Assembly (NCBI RefSeq): GCF_014138625.1
Contig: NZ_JACJHY010000005.1
Location: 124,001 to 188,000 of the forward strand
Length of the DNA: 64,000 nucleotides
Source: Aminobacter ciceronei
GTDB taxonomy: Bacteria > Pseudomonadota > Alphaproteobacteria > Rhizobiales > Rhizobiaceae
Reading direction: 5' to 3'
Below, one piece after another: positions 17,401-25,176 of the stretch. Position 1 is the stretch's first letter. Each line of letters starts with the position of its first letter. A program made the position numbers and the translations under genes. Under the pieces are notes generated by a model. It was not told the origin of the DNA and searched no databases. It worked only from the letters and a program-made list of their open reading frames with translations.

Positions 17401-18513
17401 TTAGCGCCCGTATTGTCGGTCGAGTTCGTCGACGCCCCAGTTCACGCCGGGCAACACATTGCGGATGATGGCGTAGCCGACGAGCAAGGCCGGGATGGCG
17501 ATGAAGCCGCCTACGGCGCCCCACAGCCAGATCCAGAACGCCAGTGCCAGCAGCACGACGAAGGGATTGAGCGTCATCGTCCTGCCGATGACCAGCGGGG
17601 TGACGAACTGGCCCTCGACGGTGTTGACGCCGAGATAAAGGATCACCGGCAGCAGGCTCGCAGCCAGCGTGTCGAACTCGGTCAAGCCGACGGCGAACAG
17701 GATCGCCACCATGGCCAGCGGGCCGATGAAGGGGACGAAATTGGTGAGGATGGCGAGCGCGCCCCACAGCGGCGCCGAGGGCACGCCGAGCAGATAGAGG
17801 CCGATGCCGACGGTGATGCCCTCGGCGATGTTGATGACGGTGATCGACAGCAGATATTGCGACACCAGTTGCTCGACGTCGCGGAAGATATGGGCGACGC
17901 GCCAGCGCAGGCGACGGTTGAAGCAGACCCTGAGGATGGCGATCCTGGTCTGGTCGCGCGTGGCGACGAAGAAATAGAGGCTGGCGAAGAACAGCAGGAT
18001 CTGGGCGATGACCGCGGGCGCCAGTGTCGCCATCGTCTCCACGCCCATGCCTTCGTCGACCGAGACCGACACGCCTTCGCCGCCGGTGACCTGGCGCAGC
18101 TGGTCGCGCATGCTCTTGAAGGTCTCGAGCGGCCCCTTGAGGTCAGCCAGCTGGGTCGCGAGCTGAGACCAGATCTGCGGCAGGCGTTGGAGCCAGAAGC
18201 TGAGCGGTGAGCTGACCAGCAGCGCAAAGACGCAGACCGAGACGATGAACAGCAGGACGACGATCGCCGCCGACAGTGCCGGCGGCACCTTGAAGCGTTC
18301 AAGCCGCGAGGCAAGCGGACCAAGCATCAGGCCGACGACGACGCCAAGTACGATGGGGGTGAGGATGAACTCGCCGGCATGCAGGGCGAACACCGTGACG
18401 ACGACGCCGATGAAGATGATCGATACCTGTGCACCGCGCGTGAGAAGAATCTCGAAGTTGGATTTCGGCGGAAGGCGCACGGTCGGCGCCTTCTTGATGG
18501 TGCGAGTTGGCAT
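17401..18513 (-). CDS. AI-2E (PerM) family membrane transporter
   Basis: The 370-residue membrane protein starts MPTRTIKKAPTVRLPPKSNF, with paired membrane segments near 25-75, a hydrophilic middle region and several C-terminal membrane segments typical of the PerM/AI-2E exporter superfamily (NFVPFIGPLAMVAILF, then a Gly-rich segment). Substrates of this family vary; autoinducer export is known for one E. coli member only. The frame is open to 18624, but the EcfG promoter at 18545-18570 lies inside that extension, so the ATG at 18513 is the probable start. Confidence 0.82.
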   Translation of the reverse strand: MPTRTIKKAPTVRLPPKSNFEILLTRGAQVSIIFIGVVVTVFALHAGEFILTPIVLGVVVGLMLGPLASRLERFKVPPALSAAIVVLLFIVSVCVFALLVSSPLSFWLQRLPQIWSQLATQLADLKGPLETFKSMRDQLRQVTGGEGVSVSVDEGMGVETMATLAPAVIAQILLFFASLYFFVATRDQTRIAILRVCFNRRLRWRVAHIFRDVEQLVSQYLLSITVINIAEGITVGIGLYLLGVPSAPLWGALAILTNFVPFIGPLAMVAILFAVGLTEFDTLAASLLPVILYLGVNTVEGQFVTPLVIGRTMTLNPFVVLLALAFWIWLWGAVGGFIAIPALLVGYAIIRNVLPGVNWGVDELDRQYGR

Positions 18514-18544
18514 CGAAGATTTTCCAGCTGAATGAGGCTGGCAA

Positions 18545-18570
18545 AACGTCCGGTGGTCGGCGATGGTTCC
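18545..18570 (-). promoter_or_regulatory. EcfG-type promoter of the AI-2E transporter gene
   Basis: On the minus strand GGAAC (18570-18566), 17 bases, CGTT (18548-18545). Transcription would start near 18538, about 25 bases before the ATG at 18513. Confidence 0.72.
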
Positions 18571-18580
18571 TTGGAACGAC

Positions 18581-18605
18581 GGAACCGACAGGCGCATGAG
18601 GCGTT
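18581..18605 (+). promoter_or_regulatory. EcfG-type promoter of the DUF883 gene
   Basis: GGAAC (18581-18585), 16 bases, CGTT (18602-18605), ending 30 bases before the ATG at 18636. It is back to back with the promoter at 18545-18570. Confidence 0.82.
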
Positions 18606-18635
18606 TCGACCCCATCGAACGCAAGGAGCAATGAC

Positions 18636-18962
18636 ATGGCTGCAGCTGCAGGAAAGGCCGGCAACGGCACTAAGACGACGCCGGACCTCGAGGCCGACAT
18701 CAAGCAATTGAAGGCCGATATCGAGGCGTTGGCCAAGCAATTGGCGGCGACCGGCGAACATGGCTATGGCGCTGCGCGGCGTGCCGCGGCGCTGGGGGCA
18801 GAGCAGATGAAGGCGCAAAGCGACGCAGCCGTCGAAGCGTTGCGCAGCAATGCCCGTGACATCGAAGACCAGATCATGACCACCGTGCGCGAGAAGCCGG
18901 TGACGTCGCTTGCCATCGCCGCCGGCGTTGGTTTTCTCGTCGCGCTGCTGGCGCGGCGCTAG
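18636..18962 (+). CDS. DUF883/ElaB-YqjD family membrane-anchored protein
   Basis: The 108-residue protein has a charged helical, partly coiled-coil region (about 15-85) and one C-terminal membrane anchor (KPVTSLAIAAGVGFLVALLA). This is the ElaB/YqjD/DUF883 layout; E. coli relatives are stationary-phase, inner-membrane ribosome-associated proteins. It is the first gene of a pair with the holin-like gene downstream. The upstream EcfG promoter is an exact consensus match. Confidence 0.85.
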   Translation: MAAAAGKAGNGTKTTPDLEADIKQLKADIEALAKQLAATGEHGYGAARRAAALGAEQMKAQSDAAVEALRSNARDIEDQIMTTVREKPVTSLAIAAGVGFLVALLARR

Positions 18963-18964
18963 CG

Positions 18965-18998
18965 CGCCGATCGGAGATCAACCGATCTTCGATCGGCG
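18965..18998. repeat. Inverted repeat between DUF883 and holin-like genes
   Basis: Nine-base arms CGCCGATCG / CGATCGGCG with nested GATC copies in the loop; a short T-run follows at 19007-19010. It may partly terminate the DUF883 transcript before the next gene. Confidence 0.45.
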
Positions 18999-19031
18999 AT
19001 GCGAAATTTTCAGGCACAAGCCGGGGGACAT

Positions 19032-19484
19032 ATGCTGGCATCACTGATTGCGAGTTTCGCGACCGGCGAGACGACTTTGGCACTGAGGCGGACACGTCGC
19101 GCGGCGGCTGCCTACCTGGCGGCCGGGATCGCTGGCCTATGCGGCGCGGGCTTTCTCGTCGGCGCCGCCTTCATCTGGGCGGCTGAGAAATATGGTCACC
19201 TCGAAGCGGCAATCGGCTTTGGCCTCGGTTTCCTGCTGCTGGCGGGGTTGATCCTGCTCGTGCACAAGCTGATGGCCGGGTCGCGGGCACGCGAAGACGA
19301 GCGTCGCCGGCGCGCCGATATCGCGGCGCTGGGTACGACGGCCGTGATGGCAGTGCTGCCGACATTGCTGCGCAGCAAGGGTGGCATCGGCGCGCTGCTG
19401 GGACCGGTGGTGGCGCTGGCCGCCTATGCGATCTATCGCGAGAATCGCAAGCCGGACGACGGCGATGGCGTGGCGGGCGAATAG
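19032..19484 (+). CDS. Phage-holin-like/YqjE-type inner-membrane protein
   Basis: The 150-residue protein has two central membrane helices (about 30-55 and 65-85) and another hydrophobic stretch near 120. This matches the holin superfamily III/DUF1469 pattern that pairs with DUF883 proteins, as yqjE pairs with yqjD in E. coli. No phage genes are nearby, so a lytic role is unlikely. The ATG at 19032 has GGGG upstream; an upstream ATG at 18999 is less likely. Confidence 0.72.
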   Translation: MLASLIASFATGETTLALRRTRRAAAAYLAAGIAGLCGAGFLVGAAFIWAAEKYGHLEAAIGFGLGFLLLAGLILLVHKLMAGSRAREDERRRRADIAALGTTAVMAVLPTLLRSKGGIGALLGPVVALAAYAIYRENRKPDDGDGVAGE

Positions 19485-19496
19485 GCCCGCCAGATG

Positions 19497-20933
19497 TCAG
19501 GCTTCGGCCGTTTCACCCAGCGGCATCGAAATGTGGGCACGCACGCCCTCGCTCGGAAATTCGTGCGTCACCTCGCTGGAGATGACTTTTGCCAGGCTGC
19601 GGCGGATGAGGATCGAGCCGAAACCGTGATGGCTCGGCGGGACGACCTCCGGTCCGCCGCTTTCAGTCCATTGTAGCTCCAGCCGCTTGTCGCTGGTCAC
19701 TGTCCACGACACCACAACGCTGCCACCCGGCGCCGACAGCGCGCCATATTTAAGCGCATTGCTGGCCAGCTCGTGCAGGATCAAAGCCAGGCCCAGCGTC
19801 TGATCAGGGCTGAGCAGCGCGTCGGGGCCAGAGATTGAAATGCGCGGGGCGTCATCGTCGTCGAAGGGCGAGAGTTCCAGCCGCGCGAGGTCACGGATGC
19901 CGATGCCGCGCCATTCATATTCCGACAACAATCCGTGGGCGAGGCCAAGCGCGCGCAGGCGCTGGATGAAGGCGTCGAGGAATTCACGCGGCTCGCGGGC
20001 GTGGCGCACCGTCTGGGTGGCCAGCGCTTGCACGGTGGCGAGCGTGTTCTTGACCCGGTGATTGATCTCGCGCAACAGCAGGCGCTGGCGCTCCTCGGCA
20101 CTGCGGCGCTCCGTGATGTCGTAGTTGACGCCGAAGACCAGCGTCGGACGGCCGTCGGCGTCACGCTCGACGACGCGGCCGCGGGCGGCGAGCCAGCGCG
20201 GCGGGTCGAAGCCGCGGATGCGGTATTCGCCGGAATAGTCGTCGCTGCCCTCAAGCGCTTCCTGGAAAATCTTGCGTGTCTTGCCGATGTCGCGACGGTC
20301 GATGGAAACGACGATGTCGCGCGCCCGCATTTTTGCAGCCGACGGCATGTTGAAGAGTTCGGGCAGCAGCGTGTCGCATTCGACGATGCCGGTGCGCGGA
20401 TCCCAGACCCAACTGGCAAGGGCAGCGGCTTCAAGTGCTATCGCGCGGCGGGTTTCGGCATGCACAAGCGCGGCCTCGGCGCGCGCGCCGGCTTGCGAGC
20501 GGTCGCGCAGGACGACGAGGCTGCCCGCAAGGGCGGCGACGTCCTGCAACTGCGCCTGCCTGTCCGGATCGGGCGCAGGGCGCCGTTCGTTGTCGAGCAC
20601 CAGCAGTGCTCCGAAGGTGCGTCCTGACATGACGATCGGCGCGCCGGCATGCAGAAAAAGCGTACGGTTGACTGCTTCGGCAGGGCCGTTTGCGAGGAAC
20701 CCTTCCGCCAGATCCAGTGCCTCAGTGATCTGAGCGGAGGACAGTCCGACGTCCGCCTGGACAAGCTGTCGTCCGTCCTGGTCGGCGAGGGTGAGCAGTG
20801 CTGCCGGTGCCGACATCAGGGCGGCTGCAAGCTTTGCCAGCCGGTCGAAATCAGGATCGCGCTGCGCGCGCCCTTGGGCCTCGTCGGCGCTGTCGTCGGC
20901 GTCGTTGCTCGCATTGCTTCTGTCGTCTTGCAC
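19497..20933 (-). CDS. GAF-PAS HWE-family histidine kinase
   Basis: This 478-residue soluble kinase has a GAF-like domain (about 25-150), a PAS domain with PAC end (about 165-280, FGVNYDITERRSAEERQ) and an HWE/HisKA_2 core. The phosphohistidine is in LLREINHRVKNTLATVQA, and the N-box is HELASNALKYGAL. With its position inside the EcfG regulon it is a good candidate PhyR kinase. No partner receiver gene is directly adjacent. No EcfG promoter was seen upstream. Confidence 0.85.
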   Translation of the reverse strand: MQDDRSNASNDADDSADEAQGRAQRDPDFDRLAKLAAALMSAPAALLTLADQDGRQLVQADVGLSSAQITEALDLAEGFLANGPAEAVNRTLFLHAGAPIVMSGRTFGALLVLDNERRPAPDPDRQAQLQDVAALAGSLVVLRDRSQAGARAEAALVHAETRRAIALEAAALASWVWDPRTGIVECDTLLPELFNMPSAAKMRARDIVVSIDRRDIGKTRKIFQEALEGSDDYSGEYRIRGFDPPRWLAARGRVVERDADGRPTLVFGVNYDITERRSAEERQRLLLREINHRVKNTLATVQALATQTVRHAREPREFLDAFIQRLRALGLAHGLLSEYEWRGIGIRDLARLELSPFDDDDAPRISISGPDALLSPDQTLGLALILHELASNALKYGALSAPGGSVVVSWTVTSDKRLELQWTESGGPEVVPPSHHGFGSILIRRSLAKVISSEVTHEFPSEGVRAHISMPLGETAEA

Positions 20934-21003
20934 TTGGCCATCCCTCTTGGCCTGGGGAAACTAGACGGGTGCGGCACGCTTGAAAAGCCTTGGCCGAAAC
21001 TTG

Positions 21004-21028
21004 GGAACCATGCCGTTATGCTGTCGTT
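21004..21028 (+). promoter_or_regulatory. EcfG-type promoter of a small membrane-protein gene
   Basis: GGAAC (21004-21008), 16 bases, CGTT (21025-21028), ending 31 bases before the ATG at 21060. Confidence 0.82.
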
Positions 21029-21059
21029 AGCCCTCCTGGAACCATTTGGGAGAGCAGCG

Positions 21060-21230
21060 ATGAGCAAGATCATTCCAGCCCGAAAGGCGCGTCAGGGAAC
21101 GCGCGGCCGTCACGTCCTGCTGGTGCTTCTGGCAGCGCTGATGCTGGCCATGGCGGCATGGGGTGCCGCAGAATTCTATGGCGAGATGATCGATCAAGAT
21201 GCCAACCAGACGACCACGGCTCCCGGCTAA
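21060..21230 (+). CDS. Small single-pass membrane protein, EcfG-regulated
   Basis: The 56-residue protein has a basic N-terminus (MSKIIPARKARQGTRGRH), one membrane helix (VLLVLLAALMLAMAAWGAA) and a short acidic tail. GGGAG lies 8-12 bases before the ATG. It matches no family I can name. The exact EcfG promoter just upstream and good ribosome site argue it is real despite its length. Confidence 0.7.
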   Translation: MSKIIPARKARQGTRGRHVLLVLLAALMLAMAAWGAAEFYGEMIDQDANQTTTAPG

Positions 21231-21258
21231 GTATCTTGGTTTCCATGGAGATTTCGTC

Positions 21259-21280
21259 TCGCCCGTCCAATTGCGGGCGA
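21259..21280. repeat. Short inverted repeat after the small membrane-protein gene
   Basis: TCGCCCG (21259-21265) and CGGGCGA (21274-21280) with an 8-base loop, 29 bases after the stop of the 56-residue gene. Possible weak terminator; the T-run is poor. Confidence 0.4.
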
Positions 21281-21325
21281 CGGTTTCGAAGGCTAGGCCG
21301 GCCAATCCCGACAGGGGAAAAATTC

Positions 21326-21350
21326 GGAACCATGGCGGGGTCACGGCGTT
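21326..21350 (+). promoter_or_regulatory. EcfG-type promoter of the PRC-barrel gene
   Basis: GGAAC (21326-21330), 16 bases, CGTT (21347-21350), 91 bases before the ATG at 21442. Confidence 0.8.
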
Positions 21351-21441
21351 GTGAACCCGTAGGAGGCCGCGCCCGACCGTTCCGGCAAAAGACAGGTCAA
21401 GGCGCGGCATGCATGAACAACACGCACGAGGAGACTTTAAC

Positions 21442-22389
21442 ATGATCCGCAACCTCTTGGCCACGACCGCCATTGCAGCCCTGCTTGCGACGGGCGCCTA
21501 TGCCCAGGACACCACAGCACCTGCACCGGCTCCGGCAGCCCCTACGGAAGCTGCCCCCGCGACACCTGAGGTGATCCCGCATGCCGAGGGCTTCCTTGCC
21601 GCCAACATCATTGGCGAGAAGGTCTATAACGGCACCGCCGACGACGCCGAGAACATCGGCAACGTCAACGACATCGTCCTGACCGCCGACGGCAAGGCCG
21701 ACCAGTTGGTGATTGGTGTCGGCGGTTTCCTTGGTATCGGCGAAAAGAATGTCGCCGTCAGCTTCGACAAGTTCGACTGGGCCGAGAAGAACGGCGACCG
21801 CTGGCTGGTGATGTCGACGACCAAGGAGCAGCTGCAGGCGCTGCCCGATTTCAATCGCCGCGCCTATGATCCGGCTCCCGCAGCCGTAGCGGCGACCGAT
21901 CCGGCCGCGCCGGCCACCGACCAGACGGCGCAGGCGCCGGCAACGCCCGAGGCGACGCCCCCTGCGACGGAACAGACCGCCCAGGCGCCGGCCGCCACGC
22001 CTGATGCGGCGACGGCCGACGACACCAAGACGGCGGCGATCGACAAGTCGACTCTGAAGGAGCTGCCGGCGGCCGATCTGCGCGCCGAAGAGCTGATGGG
22101 CACCACCGTCTATGGTGCTGACGATGCCAATATCGGCGAGATCGGCGATATCCTGATGACCGCCGACGGCAAGATCGATGCCTATGTCATCGACGTTGGC
22201 GGCTTCCTTGGCGTCGGTGAAAAGAAGGTCGCGGTCGGCAGCGACAACCTTGCCTTCATGGTCGATGCCGACGGCAAGAAATATCTCTACACCACCTTCA
22301 CCAAGGAGCAGCTCGAAGGCCATCCCGTTTATGACGCGGGCAGCTGGGCCGAAAAGCGCGACGAGCAGCGCCTGATCATCGTTCAGTAG
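21442..22389 (+). CDS. Secreted protein with two PRC-barrel domains
   Basis: The 315-residue protein has a signal peptide (about 1-22, cleaved near AYA-QD), then a PRC-barrel repeat (about 45-135), a Pro/Ala/Thr-rich linker (about 140-195) and a second PRC-barrel (about 210-305). Both barrels carry near-identical cores (VGGFLGIGEKNVAV and VGGFLGVGEKKVAV), so the gene arose by internal duplication. PRC-barrel proteins of this type are envelope stress proteins in rhizobia. The ATG at 21442 follows GAGGAG; the in-frame ATG at 21409 is rejected. Confidence 0.85.
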   Translation: MIRNLLATTAIAALLATGAYAQDTTAPAPAPAAPTEAAPATPEVIPHAEGFLAANIIGEKVYNGTADDAENIGNVNDIVLTADGKADQLVIGVGGFLGIGEKNVAVSFDKFDWAEKNGDRWLVMSTTKEQLQALPDFNRRAYDPAPAAVAATDPAAPATDQTAQAPATPEATPPATEQTAQAPAATPDAATADDTKTAAIDKSTLKELPAADLRAEELMGTTVYGADDANIGEIGDILMTADGKIDAYVIDVGGFLGVGEKKVAVGSDNLAFMVDADGKKYLYTTFTKEQLEGHPVYDAGSWAEKRDEQRLIIVQ

Positions 22390-22411
22390 TTGCGGCGTAC
22401 CTGAGAGGAGG

Positions 22412-22437
22412 GGCCCGCGCTTCGGCGCGGGCCTTTT
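22412..22437 (+). terminator. Terminator after the PRC-barrel gene
   Basis: Nine perfect pairs (22412-22420 with 22425-22433), a TTCG tetraloop and TTTT. Strong rho-independent form, placed between convergent genes. Confidence 0.88.
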
Positions 22438-22445
22438 CGTTGAGG

Positions 22446-24116
22446 TTATGGCAAGCGCAGGAAATGGCCTGTCGGGCCATTCTCGGCCAGCTCCGATAGC
22501 GCCAGTGACTGGTCGAGATGCTTGGCGCGCCAGGCCAGCAGCCTTTCGGCAAATTCCAACCGCACGGCCAGCCACTCCGGATCATTGGCGAGGTTGCGTG
22601 TTTCGCCGGGGTCATTGGCGAGGTCGTAGAGCAAAGGCGGCAGGCCGCCGCCGAAATGCACGTATTTGACCGTTTCGGTGCGGATGACCGACAGGTTGAG
22701 CTGTCGCGAACCGGTGCCGAAATAGGCTTCCGTGGTTCCGTTGGCGACCGAGCGGAAATCGTATTCCCAATGGGCGGCGTCGCGCCAGTCGGCGGGCTCG
22801 TCGCCATCGAGGAAGGGTTTCAGCGATTGGCCGTCGAGATGCGGCTGCGCCGCTCCGCCGACCAGCTCAAGCAAGGTCGGCATGATGTCGACGGCAGCGG
22901 TGAAGCGGTCGACGGTGCTACCGGCCGCCCGCTCATGACCGGGTGCCTTGACGATGAGCGGGATGTGGTAGGAGCCGTCGAACCAGCCGCCCTTGCCGAG
23001 CATGTGGTGTTCACCCATCATTTCGGCGTGGTCGGAGGTCAGGATGACGATGGTGTTGTCCCAGTCGCCCTTGTCGCGGATGCCTTGCCAGATGCGCCCA
23101 AGCTGGGAATCGACCTCCGAGATCATGCCGTAATAGAGCGCGCGGATCTTGCGGAATTCGTCCTCGCTCCAGTCGCCGACCTTGCCGGGGGCGCCGGGGA
23201 TGAAGCTCGACTTACCCTGGTGATGCTCGAGGTGGTAGGCGAGGAAGGGGTGGCTTGCCTTCTCCGCTTCGAAGCTCGGCGCCCTGTTGTAGGCCGGGCC
23301 TTCCGCCGGATCGTACATGGTGTTGAACGGCTCTGGCACGATGAAGGGCGGATGCGGGCTGAGGAAGGAGACATGGGCGAACCAGGGCTCGCCCTTGTCC
23401 TGTTCGCCGAGCCAGCGCAGGAACTCGCCGGTGAGGAAAGCGGCCGGCGTTTCGTCTTTCGAATAAATGGGAACCGCGTTGCTGACCTCGAGCGCATCGG
23501 CATTGGACGGCCGGTGGACATCGGGGAAGCCGGCGCTGGAATCGATGCCGCGCTGGGTGAGCCAGGAAAGCCAGCCCTTCTGGTGCTCGGGCAGAAGCTG
23601 GCGCGTGGTGAAGCCGGGCAGGACACCTTCATAGCTGCGCAGGAACGGGTCGCCCGGCGCGCGGTTGCGCGGGTCGGGCGAGACGTCGGTGTAGCCGAAC
23701 AGGGTCGGGTCGTAGCCGACGCGGCGCGCGGCACGGGCGATGTTGTCGTGGCGATCGTCGAGCGGCGTGCCATTGCGGCAGACGCGGTTGTTCATCTGGT
23801 AGAGGCCGGTGTAGAGGCAGGCGCGCGCCGGCGAACAGGGGGCCGCACCGGCATAGTGGCGGGAAAACAGCACGCCCTCGCGCGCCAAAGCGTCCGAATT
23901 TGGCGTCTTCACCACGGGATGACCGACAGCCGACAGGCTGTCGCCGCGCCACTGGTCGCAAGTGATGAGAAGAATGTTCTGCCGTCTGCCGGTGCCTGCC
24001 AAGCTCGCCCCCTGGAACTGAAATCGCGGGCCAAGGAAGCCGGATTCACCGCCATGCGCAAGCGTCCTCTCTGCCGCAGCGGGCATACCAGAAAGTGTGA
24101 ACGAGCTCGCCTTCAT
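22446..24116 (-). CDS. Sulfatase-superfamily hydrolase (arylsulfatase/phosphonate monoester hydrolase type)
   Basis: The alkaline-phosphatase-superfamily enzyme carries the formylglycine motif CSPARACLYTGLY, where Cys would be oxidised, metal residues in LLITCDQWRGD, and ILTSDHAEMMGEHHMLGKGG. The run GLYQMNNRVCRNGTPLDDRH resembles rhizobial phosphonate monoester hydrolases, so phosphonate esters or sulfate esters are both possible substrates. Start is uncertain: the frame opens at 24116 (556 residues) without a ribosome site. A TTG at 24002 has AGGGGG upstream and would give a 518-residue protein starting just before the core. No signal peptide is seen. Confidence 0.82.
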   Translation of the reverse strand: MKASSFTLSGMPAAAERTLAHGGESGFLGPRFQFQGASLAGTGRRQNILLITCDQWRGDSLSAVGHPVVKTPNSDALAREGVLFSRHYAGAAPCSPARACLYTGLYQMNNRVCRNGTPLDDRHDNIARAARRVGYDPTLFGYTDVSPDPRNRAPGDPFLRSYEGVLPGFTTRQLLPEHQKGWLSWLTQRGIDSSAGFPDVHRPSNADALEVSNAVPIYSKDETPAAFLTGEFLRWLGEQDKGEPWFAHVSFLSPHPPFIVPEPFNTMYDPAEGPAYNRAPSFEAEKASHPFLAYHLEHHQGKSSFIPGAPGKVGDWSEDEFRKIRALYYGMISEVDSQLGRIWQGIRDKGDWDNTIVILTSDHAEMMGEHHMLGKGGWFDGSYHIPLIVKAPGHERAAGSTVDRFTAAVDIMPTLLELVGGAAQPHLDGQSLKPFLDGDEPADWRDAAHWEYDFRSVANGTTEAYFGTGSRQLNLSVIRTETVKYVHFGGGLPPLLYDLANDPGETRNLANDPEWLAVRLEFAERLLAWRAKHLDQSLALSELAENGPTGHFLRLP

Positions 24117-24233
24117 TGTTCACTTTTTGAATACTGACCATTCTGTGACCGGCCACTATGACGCGACAATCGATGCGCCCATATTCGGCCCAACAGAGCG
24201 GCAGGGGCCGCGGCAAGCGAAAGGAGCAAGACG

Positions 24234-25166
24234 ATGCTCAACCAGATCAAGGGCCTGCACCACGTTACCTCGATGGCTGGGGATGCGGCTGAAAACAACC
24301 GGTTCTTCACCCACAAGCTCGGCCTGCGCCGGGTCAAGAAGACAGTCAATTTCGACGCGCCCGACGTCTACCACCTCTATTATGCCGATGAGCTGGGCAC
24401 GCCCGGTTCTGTCATGACCTATTTTCCGTTCCCGAACATCGGCAAGGGCCGTCCCGGGGTCGGCGAGGTCGGCACCACTGTGTTCTCCGTTCCCGAGGGT
24501 ACGCTGCCCTTCTGGGAGAAGCGCTTCACCGAGCAGGACGTCAGCGGACTCGCGCGTGACGAGCAGTTCGGCGAGAAGCGCCTGAGCTTCGCCGGTCCCG
24601 ATGGCGACGGTTTCGCGCTTGTCGAGGCCAAGGGCGACAGCCGTGCGCCCTGGATCAAGGGCGGCGTCGGCAATGACGAGGCGATCCGTGGCTTCCACTC
24701 GGCTTCGCTCAGGCTGCGCGATGGCGGGGCGACCGAAGAGCTTTTGAAGTTCATGGGCTATGAGACGGTCGACACGTCAGGCAACATCAAGCGGATGGCG
24801 TTGAAGGACGGCAATGGCGCCGACGTCATCGACATCGAGACGTTGCCGGGTGCGTCCTTCGCCGGTCTCGGTGCGGGATCAGTGCACCACATCGCCTTTG
24901 CTGTCGAGAATCGGGCCAAGCAGCTCGAGGTGCGCAAGGCGCTGATGGAGACGGGCTACCAGGTGACGCCGGTGATCGACCGCGATTATTTCTGGGCGAT
25001 CTACTTCCGCACCCCCGGTGGCGTGCTGTTCGAGATCGCGACCAACGAACCCGGCTTCGACCGCGACGAGGACACCGCCCATCTCGGCGAGGCTTTGAAG
25101 CTGCCGTCGCAGCACGCGCATCTCAGGGATTATCTGGAAAACAACCTGCAGCCGCTGGGCGACTGA
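24234..25166 (+). CDS. VOC-family ring-cleaving dioxygenase (MhqO-like)
   Basis: The 310-residue protein has two vicinal-oxygen-chelate modules: about 5-140 beginning IKGLHHVTSMAGDAAENNRFF, and 150-300 with SVHHIAFAV and GVLFEIATNEPGF. Metal ligands are the His residues of LHHVTS and VHHIAF and Glu of LFEIAT. Bacillus MhqO is a hydroquinone/catechol dioxygenase in quinone detoxification. The next gene is an MhqD-like esterase, so the same job is likely here. AAAGGAGCAAG lies before the ATG. Confidence 0.8.
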   Translation: MLNQIKGLHHVTSMAGDAAENNRFFTHKLGLRRVKKTVNFDAPDVYHLYYADELGTPGSVMTYFPFPNIGKGRPGVGEVGTTVFSVPEGTLPFWEKRFTEQDVSGLARDEQFGEKRLSFAGPDGDGFALVEAKGDSRAPWIKGGVGNDEAIRGFHSASLRLRDGGATEELLKFMGYETVDTSGNIKRMALKDGNGADVIDIETLPGASFAGLGAGSVHHIAFAVENRAKQLEVRKALMETGYQVTPVIDRDYFWAIYFRTPGGVLFEIATNEPGFDRDEDTAHLGEALKLPSQHAHLRDYLENNLQPLGD

Positions 25167-25176
25167 GGAGGGACCG

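Noticed and set aside
19032-19484. Prophage remnant because of the holin-like gene
   Set aside because: No integrase, endolysin or structural phage gene nearby; the gene pairs with a DUF883 gene as in yqjD-yqjE loci.
22518-24137. 539-residue open frame on the plus strand
   Set aside because: Antisense to the sulfatase gene, which carries the CSPAR motif and metal residues; no motif or signal in the shadow.
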